A stretch of 64,000 nt of DNA, taken from NCBI RefSeq assembly GCF_000419765.1, contig NZ_ATTQ01000011.1, positions 124,001 to 188,000 of the forward strand, read 5' to 3'. The DNA is from Rhizobium mongolense USDA 1844. Lineage in GTDB: Bacteria > Pseudomonadota > Alphaproteobacteria > Rhizobiales > Rhizobiaceae. The notes beneath the pieces are model-generated. The model was not told where the DNA came from and searched no databases. It was given only the letters and a program-made list of their open reading frames with translations. Shown here in pieces: positions 54,233 to 63,575 of the stretch. A program made the position numbers and the translations under genes. Positions within the stretch are counted from its first letter, which is position 1. Every line of letters begins with the position of its first letter.

Positions 54233-55777
54233 GTGTCGATTATGAGCTTTTTTGAAAGCCTCCTCGTCTTGTCTCTCGTGGCGATCCTGCTACTGCAGGT
54301 TTCGCGACGTCTGTCGCTTCCCTATCCTTCCCTGCTGGCAATGGCGGGCGCTGCAGCTGCGCTTGTGCCGGGAACCCCATATGTCTCACTTGAACCTGAG
54401 ACCGCCCTTGCTTTGTTTATCGCGCCCGCGCTGATGGACGCGGCATTTGACTTTCCAGTCCGAACTGCCCGGCGCTTCTGGTTGCCGTTGCTCGTCTTTG
54501 CCATCGGTGGCGTGATTGTCACAGCATTCGCCGTTGCGCTTGCAGGATCATGGCTTGCCGGCCTGCCGTTTGCGGCCGCCCTCGTCCTTGGGGCCATTGT
54601 CGCACCACCCGACGCAGCAGCGGCGACTGCGATCCTTTCAGGGGTGGCGATACCTCGCAGCACAGATGCCGTGCTGCGAGGCGAAAGCCTTTTCAACGAC
54701 GCGGCCGCCCTCCTCATATTCGCGGCCGCGCTCGCGGTACATTCAACGGGGAATCTTGGTGTCACCGTCGGCCTGCATTTCGCCCTTGCGGCTCCCGGCG
54801 GCATCCTTCTCGGTATTTTGGCGGCTTTCGTCGGCAAGCATCTTTCCGGTTTCGTGTCCGGCACCTTGGGCGGAAACCTGCTTCAGTTCGTCCAGACCTA
54901 TCTGGTTTGGATTCTTGCCGAACATCTGGGGCTGTCGGCGGTGCTTGCGGTCGTGGCCTCGGCCATGGCCATGGCAAGCAGCGTCGCGACATCTGCGCGC
55001 ATGCGGGTCCAGTCCTATGCGGTCTGGAGTGCCGTCGTCTTCGTCCTCAACATCATGGCATTCCTGTTAATGGGCATGCAGATCAGAGGCATCGTCGCAG
55101 GCATGCCGGAGGGTCAGCTCGGCCAGGCCTGCACATTCGCTGCGTTTGTTGTCGCGATCGTCGTTCTCGTTCGGTTTGCGGTCTGCATCGGCTATAACCG
55201 TATCCTGGCTCGCCTTGCACGCCGCCGCGGACGAAAGGAACCAGCGACGATCAAGCAGGCGGTTCTGGCCAGCTGGTGCGGAATGCGGGGACTGCTCACC
55301 CTTGCGACAGCATTCGCGCTTCCGAGCGATTTTCCTGAGCGCGATACAGTCGTTCTGACTGCTTTCGCGGTGGTCCTTGCAACACTCGTCATCCAGGGAC
55401 TGACGCTTTCGCCCTTGATCCGATGGCTGGGTCTCGACGGGCGCGCAACGGCAGCCGAGGAGCTGCGGGCCCGTCGCGCGCAGATCACAGAGGCCGGCAT
55501 CTGCGCACTGGAGGATCAGACCGGCCCGGAGGCGGAGCTTTTGAGAAGCAAGTTTCTGATCGAGCAGAAAGCACTTTTCAATGTTGAAGGACCCTCCTCA
55601 CTTGAAACCTACCGAAAACTAGCGCTGGGCTCGATTGCCGCCCAACGCATGGAGCTTGAGCGGCTTCGTGCCGAGAATGAACTCAACGTCGATGAGTACA
55701 ATCTGCTGCTTGAGGAGATCGACTGGCGAGAGCTTTCTGTCTTGCCGCTCGAAGATCGGAAGATTGAGGAGATCTGA
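54233..55777 (+). CDS. CPA1-family Na+/H+ antiporter
   Basis: A 514-residue membrane protein with about 12 helices and a cytoplasmic tail of some 110 residues. It shows the CPA1 ion-binding core VLGAIVAPPDAAAATAIL with the ND/DD-type acidic site, and RGESLFNDAAALLIFAAALA. It should exchange Na+ (or K+) for H+ across the inner membrane. The tail is rich in charged residues (QRMELERLRAENELNVDEYN) and may form a coiled coil. GTG at 54233 gives the full form; ATG at 54242 three codons later is the alternative. It is a stand-alone gene. Confidence 0.9.
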   Translation: MSIMSFFESLLVLSLVAILLLQVSRRLSLPYPSLLAMAGAAAALVPGTPYVSLEPETALALFIAPALMDAAFDFPVRTARRFWLPLLVFAIGGVIVTAFAVALAGSWLAGLPFAAALVLGAIVAPPDAAAATAILSGVAIPRSTDAVLRGESLFNDAAALLIFAAALAVHSTGNLGVTVGLHFALAAPGGILLGILAAFVGKHLSGFVSGTLGGNLLQFVQTYLVWILAEHLGLSAVLAVVASAMAMASSVATSARMRVQSYAVWSAVVFVLNIMAFLLMGMQIRGIVAGMPEGQLGQACTFAAFVVAIVVLVRFAVCIGYNRILARLARRRGRKEPATIKQAVLASWCGMRGLLTLATAFALPSDFPERDTVVLTAFAVVLATLVIQGLTLSPLIRWLGLDGRATAAEELRARRAQITEAGICALEDQTGPEAELLRSKFLIEQKALFNVEGPSSLETYRKLALGSIAAQRMELERLRAENELNVDEYNLLLEEIDWRELSVLPLEDRKIEEI

Positions 55778-55852
55778 AATCACGCACTGCATCCCTCGTG
55801 TCGCCGCGAGAATGTTTGGTCCTGTCGCGTGCTGAAATTCTTGCGCAGCCCT

Positions 55853-57094
55853 TCAGGCGATCGTCTTCATAAGCTCCTGCGCCGCCATCACTCCAGTATC
55901 ATATGCGCCGTGCGCAGTCGAATAGCGCCCAGTCGAACAGGCTTCACCTGCAAAGAAGATGCGATTGTCATGCGGAGCGGCAAGCGTTCTGCGAAGGTCA
56001 GAAGCTCCCGGGCTGGCGTATGAATAGGAGCCGCCGATGTGCGGATCGGAGCCCCAAGCCGAAAAGGAGATCAATGAAAGCTGCCCTCCGATGTCGGACC
56101 CCAAAGCGCGCTTCAGCTCGTCAAGTCCGAACTGGAATGCCTCCTTCGGTCCCCCACGTTCTAAGTCATGTGCCAAATCCCCTGCATAATATCCCTCCAC
56201 AACGGGATTTCCGAGGGGCCTGATTTGGTAGGCACCTGTCCGGCGTTCGCGATAGGTGCCTAGAAGATGACTGTCCAGCGGTAGGGCGTCTGGCCTTTCC
56301 ACCTTCATGAACAGTTTGTTCGCAAGGCCGAGAGGCAGGCGGGAGGCTGCATCGATTTTTTCCGGAAGCGGGGGGAAAAACGCGATGCGCTCACTCGCAA
56401 GCACATTCGTAGAGACGGTGACGATTACCGCCTTGACACGGAAGTGACCTTTCGATGTCAAAATACCGACATGATCCGCTGCGCGATGGTCGATGCGTTC
56501 CACGGCAGTCTGCAGCTCGATCGCCAGGGGTCCACCATAGGCGGAGACAACCGTTCCATAGCCTTCACGCACTCGCCAGTCGGGACCGGGACCGGGCTCA
56601 TACCGCTGGAGGTCGACCACCGACGATCTATCAAGTCCGGCTCCCGTGATGAACGCACCGACCGCATGGACGTACTCGTTCCACCTGCCGCTGGCCGGGA
56701 GCATGCTCGAAAGCGCCGTATCCTCGCCCTCATGGGAATTGATCCTGTCAAAGAATGCTTCGAGGGCGCCGATTGCGGGCCGGGCGTCAGCGTTTGTTTC
56801 GAGCTTACGTCCTCCCTCGTCCCATGGGGCGCGGGTGTCATCGATCGTAAACCCAAGTTTTCGGGCGATCGCCGTCCAGGCATTCGTTCTTGCCCCATGC
56901 AGCCATCCGCATCCGACGTCAAGGGCGCCCCGTCCCGCACCGAAATGCTCCGTCCGCGCTCGCCCTCCTATACGTGTGGACGCCTCCAGAACGACGAGCG
57001 AAAGGTCCGGTCGCGCCGCCATGAGGTGCCGGCCCGCCGCTATACCGGCTGCGCCAGCGCCGATGATCGCCACATCTACTTCGTTCTCAGTCAC
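55853..57094 (-). CDS. Flavin-containing amine oxidase
   Basis: A 413-residue monoamine-oxidase-like flavoenzyme. It starts with the FAD-binding DVAIIGAGAAGIAAGRHL, continues LVVLEASTRIGGRARTEHFG (the GG-R motif of the family), and ends with RIFFAGEACSTGRYSTAHGA, which contacts the flavin. It should oxidise a primary or polyamine to an imine with release of hydrogen peroxide. It is the size of bacterial members without extra domains. An IS110-family relic lies directly upstream of its start, so its original promoter may have been lost or replaced. Confidence 0.9.
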   Translation of the reverse strand: MTENEVDVAIIGAGAAGIAAGRHLMAARPDLSLVVLEASTRIGGRARTEHFGAGRGALDVGCGWLHGARTNAWTAIARKLGFTIDDTRAPWDEGGRKLETNADARPAIGALEAFFDRINSHEGEDTALSSMLPASGRWNEYVHAVGAFITGAGLDRSSVVDLQRYEPGPGPDWRVREGYGTVVSAYGGPLAIELQTAVERIDHRAADHVGILTSKGHFRVKAVIVTVSTNVLASERIAFFPPLPEKIDAASRLPLGLANKLFMKVERPDALPLDSHLLGTYRERRTGAYQIRPLGNPVVEGYYAGDLAHDLERGGPKEAFQFGLDELKRALGSDIGGQLSLISFSAWGSDPHIGGSYSYASPGASDLRRTLAAPHDNRIFFAGEACSTGRYSTAHGAYDTGVMAAQELMKTIA

Positions 57095-58165
57095 AATGGA
57101 GCCTCCCGATTGAGCTCAGAACTGCCATGGTAATCCATATGCACCAGCGTCAGCATAGCTTCTGACAGAGCCGGAGAACAGCTGCGGAGACTGACCGCTT
57201 CCATCAGCCAGATTCGAAGGAGATGCCAAATGATCCGCGCCGTCTTGTTGGCGAGGGCGACGGCTGCGACCTTGGAGGGCCGTCTGGCGAGAAGCGCGCT
57301 CAACCACGGCCGCGTCCGGGCGTCGTTGCGAGCGATCCGCAGGACGGATGTCGCGCCTAGAACCAGAAGAGTGCGCAGCTCCCGATTGCCCATCTTCGAT
57401 ATTCGTCCCAGCCGCTCCTTGCCGCCACTCGAATGAGCCTTTGGGGTCAGTTCCAGCCAGGCCGCAAAATGACGGCCCGATTTGAACCCACCGGGATCAA
57501 CGCCTTAATGGTGGCTGCCGTGATCGCGCCCACGCCTGGGATCGTCGTCAGGCGGCGCATATCCTCGTCGCGTCTTGCCTCAGTGATGATAGCGTGCTCA
57601 AGCCTGTCGATCTGGTCTGCCAGGGCGTCGACCTGATCGGCCATCGCAACTAATGCGAAGCGAGCCGCCGCGGGTAGACGAGCATCTGTTTCGTCTCGTA
57701 CGATCGCAACCAACGCCTCAACCTTCGTCTCGGCCAGATGTGCGCGCAGGGCGTTGATGGCCTGTGTTCTCTGCCGCACCACAAGAGCGCGGGTCTTCAG
57801 CACCATCGCGGCAGCCTGCTACTCGGCCGTCTTGATCGGGACGAAGCGCATGATCTTGCGGGTCACCGCCTCACTGATCGCCTCTGCGTCGGCGGCTCCG
57901 TCTTGCCGCGCTTGACAAAGGGCTTCACATAGGCCGGCGGGATAAGCCGCACCTCATGACCGAACTTGCCGATCTCACGCGCCCAATAATGGGCGCTGCC
58001 GCATGCTTCCATCCCGACCAGGCAGGGCGGCAGCTTTTCGAAGAACCGCAGCACTTCGCCGCGACGTAGTTTTCGGTTGAAGATTGGCGAGCCATCGCCG
58101 TCTGCGCCGTGAATCTGGAAAACGTGTTTGGCCAAATCGAGCCCGATGGTGCTAACATCCTTCAT
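57091..58165 (-). mobile_element. IS110-family insertion sequence relic (transposase pseudogene)
   Basis: The transposase starts at 58165 with MKDVSTIGLDLAKHVFQIHG, the DEDD-nuclease start of IS110 proteins, and VGMEACGSAHYWAREIG. A frameshift follows near 57905 (frame resumes at AADAEAISEAVTRKI), then an in-frame TAG at about 57820 before QAAAMVLKTRALVVRQRTQA, then a second frameshift near 57490 (FKSGRHFAAWLELTPKAHSS). The C-terminal Transposase_20 part reads RISKMGNRELRTLLVLGA. Three separate lesions make it inactive. IS110 elements lack long terminal inverted repeats, so the ends are uncertain. Confidence 0.88.
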
Positions 58166-58354
58166 GGAACGGTTCCTCCTATTGTGGCGTTCGAACAACG
58201 GCCACCCTAGTACATCGATGCTGTTGGAGCGGGCCGTTCCACCTCATCAATTTTCTCGAGCAGGCCCCTCACCTCTAAACCTCATACAAATTCACGCCTA
58301 TGCTGAGGCATTCTCTGGCCTATGTGCTAATCTGGGTCGACGGGAACTGGAGCT

Positions 58355-60130
58355 ATGAGTGAGACGCGAAAACTTGCGGCGATCCTAGTTGCGGATGTAG
58401 TCGGCTACAGCCGTCTTGCTGGTGCGGACGAGGATCGCATCTTAGCGCGGCTGCGGACGCTGCGCAGCGATCTGATCGACCCGACAATCGACGTCAATCA
58501 TGGCCGCGTAGTCAAGCGTACCGGGGACGGAATTCTCATCGAGTTCCGTAGCGTCGTGGACGCCGTGCGCTGCGCGATCGAGGTGCAGACGGCCATGATC
58601 GATCGCAATACCGGCGTGTCGGGTGAGCAGCGCATCGAGTTCCGGGTCGGGATCCATGTGGGCGATGTGGTCGAGGAGAGCGACGGCGATTTAATGGGCG
58701 ACGCCGTCAATATCGCTGCGCGCTTAGAAGGAATTGCCAAGCCCGGCACGATCTGTCTCTCCGAAGATGCTTACCGCCAGGTGAAAGCGCGGCTTGATTT
58801 TGCGGTGACTGATCTCGGCCAGCTCGATCTGAAAAATATTGCAGAGCCGATGCGGGTCTATTCCCTCCAGATCGGAACTGCACCCCCAGCGGCGGTACGG
58901 ACGCCGCCGCCTGCAACGGAAATACCTTTGATTGCGGCCAATCCTGATAAAATCTCCATTGCCGTATTGGCGTTCAACAACATGAGCGGCGATGCCGAAC
59001 AGGAATATTTCTCCGACGGCATCAGCGAGGACATCATTACCGACCTCTCGAAGCTGTCTGAGTTGCACGTGATCGCCCGCAACTCCTCTTTCGTATACAA
59101 GAATGCAGCAGCCTCTGTGCCACAGATGGCCAGGGCGCTTGGTGTCCGCTACGTGCTCGAGGGCAGCGTGCGCAAGGCCGGAAACCGGGTTCGTGTCACA
59201 GCGCAATTGATCGATGCAAGCAGCGGCGGACATGTCTGGGCCAGCAGGTATGACCGTGACCTGAGCGACATATTTGCGGTTCAGGATGAACTCACACAGG
59301 AGATCGTGGCCGCGCTCAAACTGAACCTCACGCGTGGCGATCAGGATCGGCTAACTCGGGCGCGCGCAGTCAATGTCCAGGCCTATGAGTTTTTCTTGCG
59401 GGGGCGGGAGCAGGCGTCCGCACATACCCGAACCGGAAATGTCGCAGCTCGCAGCTTGGCGACCGACGCGATCGCTATCGATCCAGGATATGTCGCAGCC
59501 CAGGCACTCATTTCTTTCACCCATGTGCTCGACTACGTCAACGCCTGGAGCACCGATCCGGAGGAGTCGCTGCGCTTTGGACTGGAACTCGCGCAGCAGG
59601 CAGTGGAGATGGCCGAAGAACAGCCCGACGGCCACTTCGCACTGGGGATGGCTTGCATGTGGAATCGGGAACTGGAGAGGGCGCGGATAGAAGCGCAACG
59701 AGGCCTCGTGCTTTCGCCCAACTCCGCCGAACTCCTCATGTTGACGGCCCATATCCAGATATTCTCCGGCGATCCCGCAGATGCCCTTGAGACACTTGAT
59801 GCTTCCATGCGCTTGGACCCGCATTATCCAGAAGTTCTTCTCCAGTTTCTCGCCGATGCGCGCTTTTCTCTTGGCGAGTATGAGCAAGCGATTTTTGCAA
59901 TCAAGCAGCGCCTCGCACGAAACTCCCAATCGGAGACCGCCTATGCGCTGCTTGCGTCATGTTACGGACACCTGAGCCGGCTGGAGGAAAGTCGACAGGC
60001 TTGGGAGACTGCGCTCCGGATAAACCCTGACTTTTCTATCGAGCGCCGCCGCCGCGTCCTTCCATTCAGAAACCCCCAGGACTTTAACCATCGCGTTGAA
60101 GGCCTCCGCAGGGCAGGACTGGCGGTCTGA
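58355..60130 (+). CDS. Class III adenylate/guanylate cyclase with TolB-like and TPR regions
   Basis: A 591-residue protein. Residues 1-170 form a class III cyclase domain: LAAILVADVVGYSRLAGADE with a metal-binding Asp, VVKRTGDGILIEF with the second, and FRVGIHVGDVV then MGDAVNIAARLEGIA. Residues about 200-335 resemble the FlgO/TolB-like N domain (IAVLAFNNMSGDAEQEYFSD; YVLEGSVRKAGNRVRV). The rest is a run of TPR-like helices. It would make cAMP in the cytosol; rhizobia carry many such fusions. GGAG lies just before the ATG. No membrane helix is evident. It stands alone. Confidence 0.9.
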   Translation: MSETRKLAAILVADVVGYSRLAGADEDRILARLRTLRSDLIDPTIDVNHGRVVKRTGDGILIEFRSVVDAVRCAIEVQTAMIDRNTGVSGEQRIEFRVGIHVGDVVEESDGDLMGDAVNIAARLEGIAKPGTICLSEDAYRQVKARLDFAVTDLGQLDLKNIAEPMRVYSLQIGTAPPAAVRTPPPATEIPLIAANPDKISIAVLAFNNMSGDAEQEYFSDGISEDIITDLSKLSELHVIARNSSFVYKNAAASVPQMARALGVRYVLEGSVRKAGNRVRVTAQLIDASSGGHVWASRYDRDLSDIFAVQDELTQEIVAALKLNLTRGDQDRLTRARAVNVQAYEFFLRGREQASAHTRTGNVAARSLATDAIAIDPGYVAAQALISFTHVLDYVNAWSTDPEESLRFGLELAQQAVEMAEEQPDGHFALGMACMWNRELERARIEAQRGLVLSPNSAELLMLTAHIQIFSGDPADALETLDASMRLDPHYPEVLLQFLADARFSLGEYEQAIFAIKQRLARNSQSETAYALLASCYGHLSRLEESRQAWETALRINPDFSIERRRRVLPFRNPQDFNHRVEGLRRAGLAV

Positions 60131-60553
60131 TACGCTCTGATCCATTTCCACCTGCCAACTGCGTGGCCGAGATCGTCTAGTGCAACGATTGGAGTCAATC
60201 GGCCGCCTCGCGAGGCATAAACCAATAATCGGTCAGGGCGCATGCAATACGTTTGTCAAAACTTCGAGGTCATCCTCGATTTAACGAGCTTGAGCCAATT
60301 CAGCGTTTCGTTCATCCCAGTCAATCTCGCAGCACATATGGTGCAAGCCGAAATCCAAGTCGTCAGGCCCGAAGCGGTATTTCGGCAACCCACCCGGGCC
60401 GGTGCCCGACATTGCTACTCAACCGATTGCTATCAAGGTAACAACACGTCCGTTATCAATACAAAAATGATAGGATGGGAGATTTTATTCCCAGTAGTTC
60501 TGATCGGCATTGACCAATGATAGGTTGGTGGTTGCCTATGGATGTGAACCAAA
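60131..60553. other. Intergenic region without a recognised gene
   Basis: About 420 bases between the cyclase and the response regulator. The last 100 bases are AT-rich and should hold the two-component promoter; ATGATAGG occurs twice (near 60466 and 60519). A 92-codon open frame here has no family resemblance. Confidence 0.4.
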
Positions 60554-61219
60554 ATGCGTCTGCTTATTGTGGAAGACAACGCCGATCTTGCTGCCTGGCT
60601 CGCAAAGGCCCTCAGACAGACGCAGTACACCGTGGATATTGCGGCGGACGGCCTTGATGCTGAGCATATGCTGCGGCTTGCAACCTATTCGGCTGTTATA
60701 CTCGACCTCTCCCTACCGAAGTTAGACGGAATGACTGTCTTGAAGCAGCTGCGGCGCACCGGCAACAAGGTGCCCGTCATCATTCTCACTGCAAACGCTA
60801 GCCTGGAGGGCCGTGTCGCAGGCCTCGATAGCGGTGCGGATGACTATCTCGCCAAGCCGTTTGAAATTGCTGAGCTCGAAGCGAGAATCCGTGCTGTGAT
60901 CAGACGCGGTCATGACGTCGCCGCGCCACAAATTGCGGTTGGAGACCTTGTTCTTGACGGCAGAACGCGACAATTTTCTCTGAGTGGGCAAGCACTACAA
61001 CTCACGCCTCGCGAACACGCTGTGCTCGAGCACCTGATAATGAAAGCAGGGGTGACCGTGACCAAGGCATCCCTTTCCGAAGGTGTCTTTGGATTCGATG
61101 ATGTCGCCGACCCGAGTGCAATCGAAATATACGTCCATCGACTCCGAAAGAAGCTTGAAGGCAGCTCCATTCAGATCGTAACGCTCCGCGGCCTTGGCTA
61201 TCTTCTGCGCCATGTTTAA
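60554..61219 (+). CDS. OmpR-family response regulator (TctD-like)
   Basis: A 221-residue response regulator. The receiver domain starts MRLLIVEDNADLAAWLAKAL, with phosphorylation site Asp51 in ILDLSLPKLDG, Thr79 and Lys101 in DDYLAKPFE. The C-terminal winged helix ends IEIYVHRLRKKLEGSSIQIV and LRGLGYLLR, the OmpR/PhoB type. The stop overlaps the kinase start by 8 bases. Resemblance to TctD suggests control of transport of a small carboxylate or similar nutrient; the target genes are not marked in the window. Confidence 0.93.
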   Translation: MRLLIVEDNADLAAWLAKALRQTQYTVDIAADGLDAEHMLRLATYSAVILDLSLPKLDGMTVLKQLRRTGNKVPVIILTANASLEGRVAGLDSGADDYLAKPFEIAELEARIRAVIRRGHDVAAPQIAVGDLVLDGRTRQFSLSGQALQLTPREHAVLEHLIMKAGVTVTKASLSEGVFGFDDVADPSAIEIYVHRLRKKLEGSSIQIVTLRGLGYLLRHV

Positions 61220-62624
61220 AGGGCCAGAACCGCTCACCCGAAGGATGGCAGGCGGAATTGCTCGGATAAGGCGCAGCCTGCGTGTCCAACTGTTCTCATG
61301 GGTCGTATTGACGCTAGCTGGAGCAATCTGCGTCAACCTCTATTTGAGCTTTCGTTCTGCCACTGCCGCCTCCCGGCTCGTCGCTGATCGCACTTTGCTG
61401 GCATCGGCTCGTGTCATTGCCGAGGCCGTGCACGTCGATGACAGCGGTTCCGTTGAGGTCGAAATTCCACCGGCCGCATTGGAGATGTTTGACACAGGCT
61501 TCGGCGACCAGGTGTTCTATCGCGTGACGACGCCCTGGGGTAACCTGCTCTCAGGATACCCCGATCTGCCGACGCCGTCGGTGGCGACAAAGGGCGAGGA
61601 TTTGATATTTCATGATCATAGCATTCGAGCCCTCAAGCTTGAGCATCCAGTCGTGGGACTTGGGGGCGACGGAACGATTGCCGTGACGGTCGGCGTCACT
61701 CATGGCAGCCAGTATGCAATTCGGCGCCAGCTGTGGCTTTCCGATTTTGTGAACCAGCTCGCGCTTGTTCTACTGGCGGGCGTCGTCACCATCATCGGTC
61801 TCCAGCGAGGACTTTCGCCCATATTGCGTCTGCGAGACGCTGTGCGCCAACGTGATCGTGACCGCCTCGACCCCTTCCCGCCATCGATGGTGCAGACAGA
61901 ACTGCAGCCGCTCGTTCGCGCCTTGAACGACCATATGGAGAGCGTGCAAAGGCAGATGGCCGCTCAGCAGCGGTTTGTTGCCAACGCCGCTCACCAATTG
62001 CGAACCCCACTGGCGCTGATCGCCACGCAGGCCGCCGTGGCTGCCAGGGAAGTTGACATTCGTCAACGCGATGAAGCACTTCAGGCTCTGCAGAAAAGCA
62101 CGCGTCAAGTTACGCGGCTGGCCGGGCAGCTACTCGCTCTTTCGCGAGCCGAACCCGGAAACTTCCTCCCACGCACAGAACATATCGACTTGGCGACCCT
62201 GGCACGCTGTGTTCTCGAAAATCTCGCCGAAGAGGCTTTGAAACGCAATATCGACCTCGGTTTCGACGATGGCGGCCCAGCAAATGTAACTGGTGATGCA
62301 ACCATGCTCGGCGAGTTGGTAGTGAACCTGGTCGACAACGCCCTGCGTTATACGCCGCCGGGCGGCTCAGTGACCGTTTCTGTCAAATCACTGCAAAACA
62401 TGGCAATCCTGATGGTTGAAGACACGGGACCGGGAATTGCTGAAAGTGAGCGCACGCAAGTATTCGAACGCTTCTATCGAGTAATGGATACCGGGGCCGA
62501 AGGTAGCGGCCTGGGGTTGGCAATCGTTCAGGAAGTGGTCGATGGCGCCGGCGGCACGATCGAACTGCGCGATGGAAAAGACGGAGGACTCCTTGTCCTT
62601 GTAACATTGCCGCTTCGAGAGTGA
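61212..62624 (+). CDS. Sensor histidine kinase (TctE-like)
   Basis: A 470-residue membrane sensor. One helix lies near residues 28-46, a periplasmic domain of about 130 residues follows (VFYRVTTPWGNLLSGYPDLP), then a second helix near 181-199, a HAMP-like linker and the kinase core with phospho-His261 in AAHQLRTPLALI, the N box LVDNALRYTPPGG, and G boxes DTGPGIAES and GSGLGLAIV. The start at 61212 overlaps the response-regulator stop by 8 bases; an earlier ATG is possible. It senses a periplasmic cue and phosphorylates the partner regulator. Confidence 0.93.
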   Translation: MFKGPEPLTRRMAGGIARIRRSLRVQLFSWVVLTLAGAICVNLYLSFRSATAASRLVADRTLLASARVIAEAVHVDDSGSVEVEIPPAALEMFDTGFGDQVFYRVTTPWGNLLSGYPDLPTPSVATKGEDLIFHDHSIRALKLEHPVVGLGGDGTIAVTVGVTHGSQYAIRRQLWLSDFVNQLALVLLAGVVTIIGLQRGLSPILRLRDAVRQRDRDRLDPFPPSMVQTELQPLVRALNDHMESVQRQMAAQQRFVANAAHQLRTPLALIATQAAVAAREVDIRQRDEALQALQKSTRQVTRLAGQLLALSRAEPGNFLPRTEHIDLATLARCVLENLAEEALKRNIDLGFDDGGPANVTGDATMLGELVVNLVDNALRYTPPGGSVTVSVKSLQNMAILMVEDTGPGIAESERTQVFERFYRVMDTGAEGSGLGLAIVQEVVDGAGGTIELRDGKDGGLLVLVTLPLRE

Positions 62625-62630
62625 AAAACC

Positions 62631-62662
62631 AAAAGGGTCGGGCGTGTCACCCGACCCTTTTT
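62631..62662. terminator. Bidirectional intrinsic terminator
   Basis: AAAAGGGTCGGG and CCCGACCCTTTT form a perfect 12-bp stem with a 7-base loop, flanked by A and T runs. It lies 7 bases after the kinase stop and 25 before the end of the convergent permease gene, so it can end transcription from both sides. Confidence 0.9.
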
Positions 62663-62686
62663 GCGTTCCAGCAATGCTTGGGAAAA

Positions 62687-63562
62687 TTACTGAACGTCAA
62701 TCTGCTGTGGCCGCCACTTGGACAGACGGCTCTCGATCACCGTCATGATTGCCTCTGCAACCAGTGTGAAAATCATGACGAGAACAATCGCCGCGAACAT
62801 GCCAGCGGCATCGAACGTGCCCTTGGCAATCGAAATCAGCTGGCCAATACCAAAGCGGGCACCGACAAATTCCCCAACAATCGCGCCGATAATAGCAAAG
62901 CCGAACGAAACATGCAGACTAGCGAAGATCCAGCTCATCGCCGATGGAACGATAACACTGCGGGTGACCTGCCAATTGGAGGCACCGAGAATACGTGCAT
63001 TGGCGATCATGTTGCGGTCTGCTTCCCGCACGCCCTGAAAAGCGTTTGCGAAAACCACGAAAAACACCATGATGAAGGCAAGCGCAACCTTGGATGGCAA
63101 GCCGAGCCCCATGATCATGATGAAGATCGGTGCAAGCACAACACGCGGGATGGAATTGATCGCCTTAATGTAAACCGAGAAGATATCCGAGAGGAAGCGG
63201 TTGCGGCCAAGTCCGATGCCAACCAGCACACCTGCGATCGAACCGGCTAAAAAGCCGATCAACGCCTCTTGCATGGTAACCCAAAGGTTATACCAAAGCG
63301 AACCTTCCGTCGTGCCGTTGAGGGCCCAGTCGTAGAGTCGCTCGGCGATGGCGCTCGGGCTTGCATAAAAAAACGGGTCGATCCACAGCATCGTGGAAGA
63401 CAGCTCCCAAAGCCCGAGTGTCGCGGCGAGAATACCGATTTGCCAGAACAAAACCGTCTGCTTGCGGCGCTTGACCGACTTCAACGCCGCCGCTTCAATT
63501 TCGGCATCAGACGTGCCGGGGCGAAAAACGGTGCCGGTTGTCTCCATGGTTGCGTTTGCCAT
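62687..63562 (-). CDS. ABC transporter permease, sulfonate/nitrate/taurine type
   Basis: A 291-residue permease of the SsuC/TauC/NrtB class, with about six helices and the loop ANARILGASNWQVTRSVIVP. It begins MANATMETTGTVFRPGTSDA with a long cytoplasmic lead; the ATG at 63562 has AGGAAGGA upstream. It follows the ATPase gene by 13 bases on the same strand. The family imports sulfonates, nitrate, cyanate, thiamine precursors and others; the substrate-binding protein that would tell the ligand lies outside the window. Confidence 0.92.
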   Translation of the reverse strand: MANATMETTGTVFRPGTSDAEIEAAALKSVKRRKQTVLFWQIGILAATLGLWELSSTMLWIDPFFYASPSAIAERLYDWALNGTTEGSLWYNLWVTMQEALIGFLAGSIAGVLVGIGLGRNRFLSDIFSVYIKAINSIPRVVLAPIFIMIMGLGLPSKVALAFIMVFFVVFANAFQGVREADRNMIANARILGASNWQVTRSVIVPSAMSWIFASLHVSFGFAIIGAIVGEFVGARFGIGQLISIAKGTFDAAGMFAAIVLVMIFTLVAEAIMTVIESRLSKWRPQQIDVQ

Positions 63563-63575
63563 TTCTAAATCCTTC

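Noticed and set aside
60242..60520. 92-codon open frame before the response regulator
   Set aside because: No ribosome site, no family resemblance and atypical composition for this genome.
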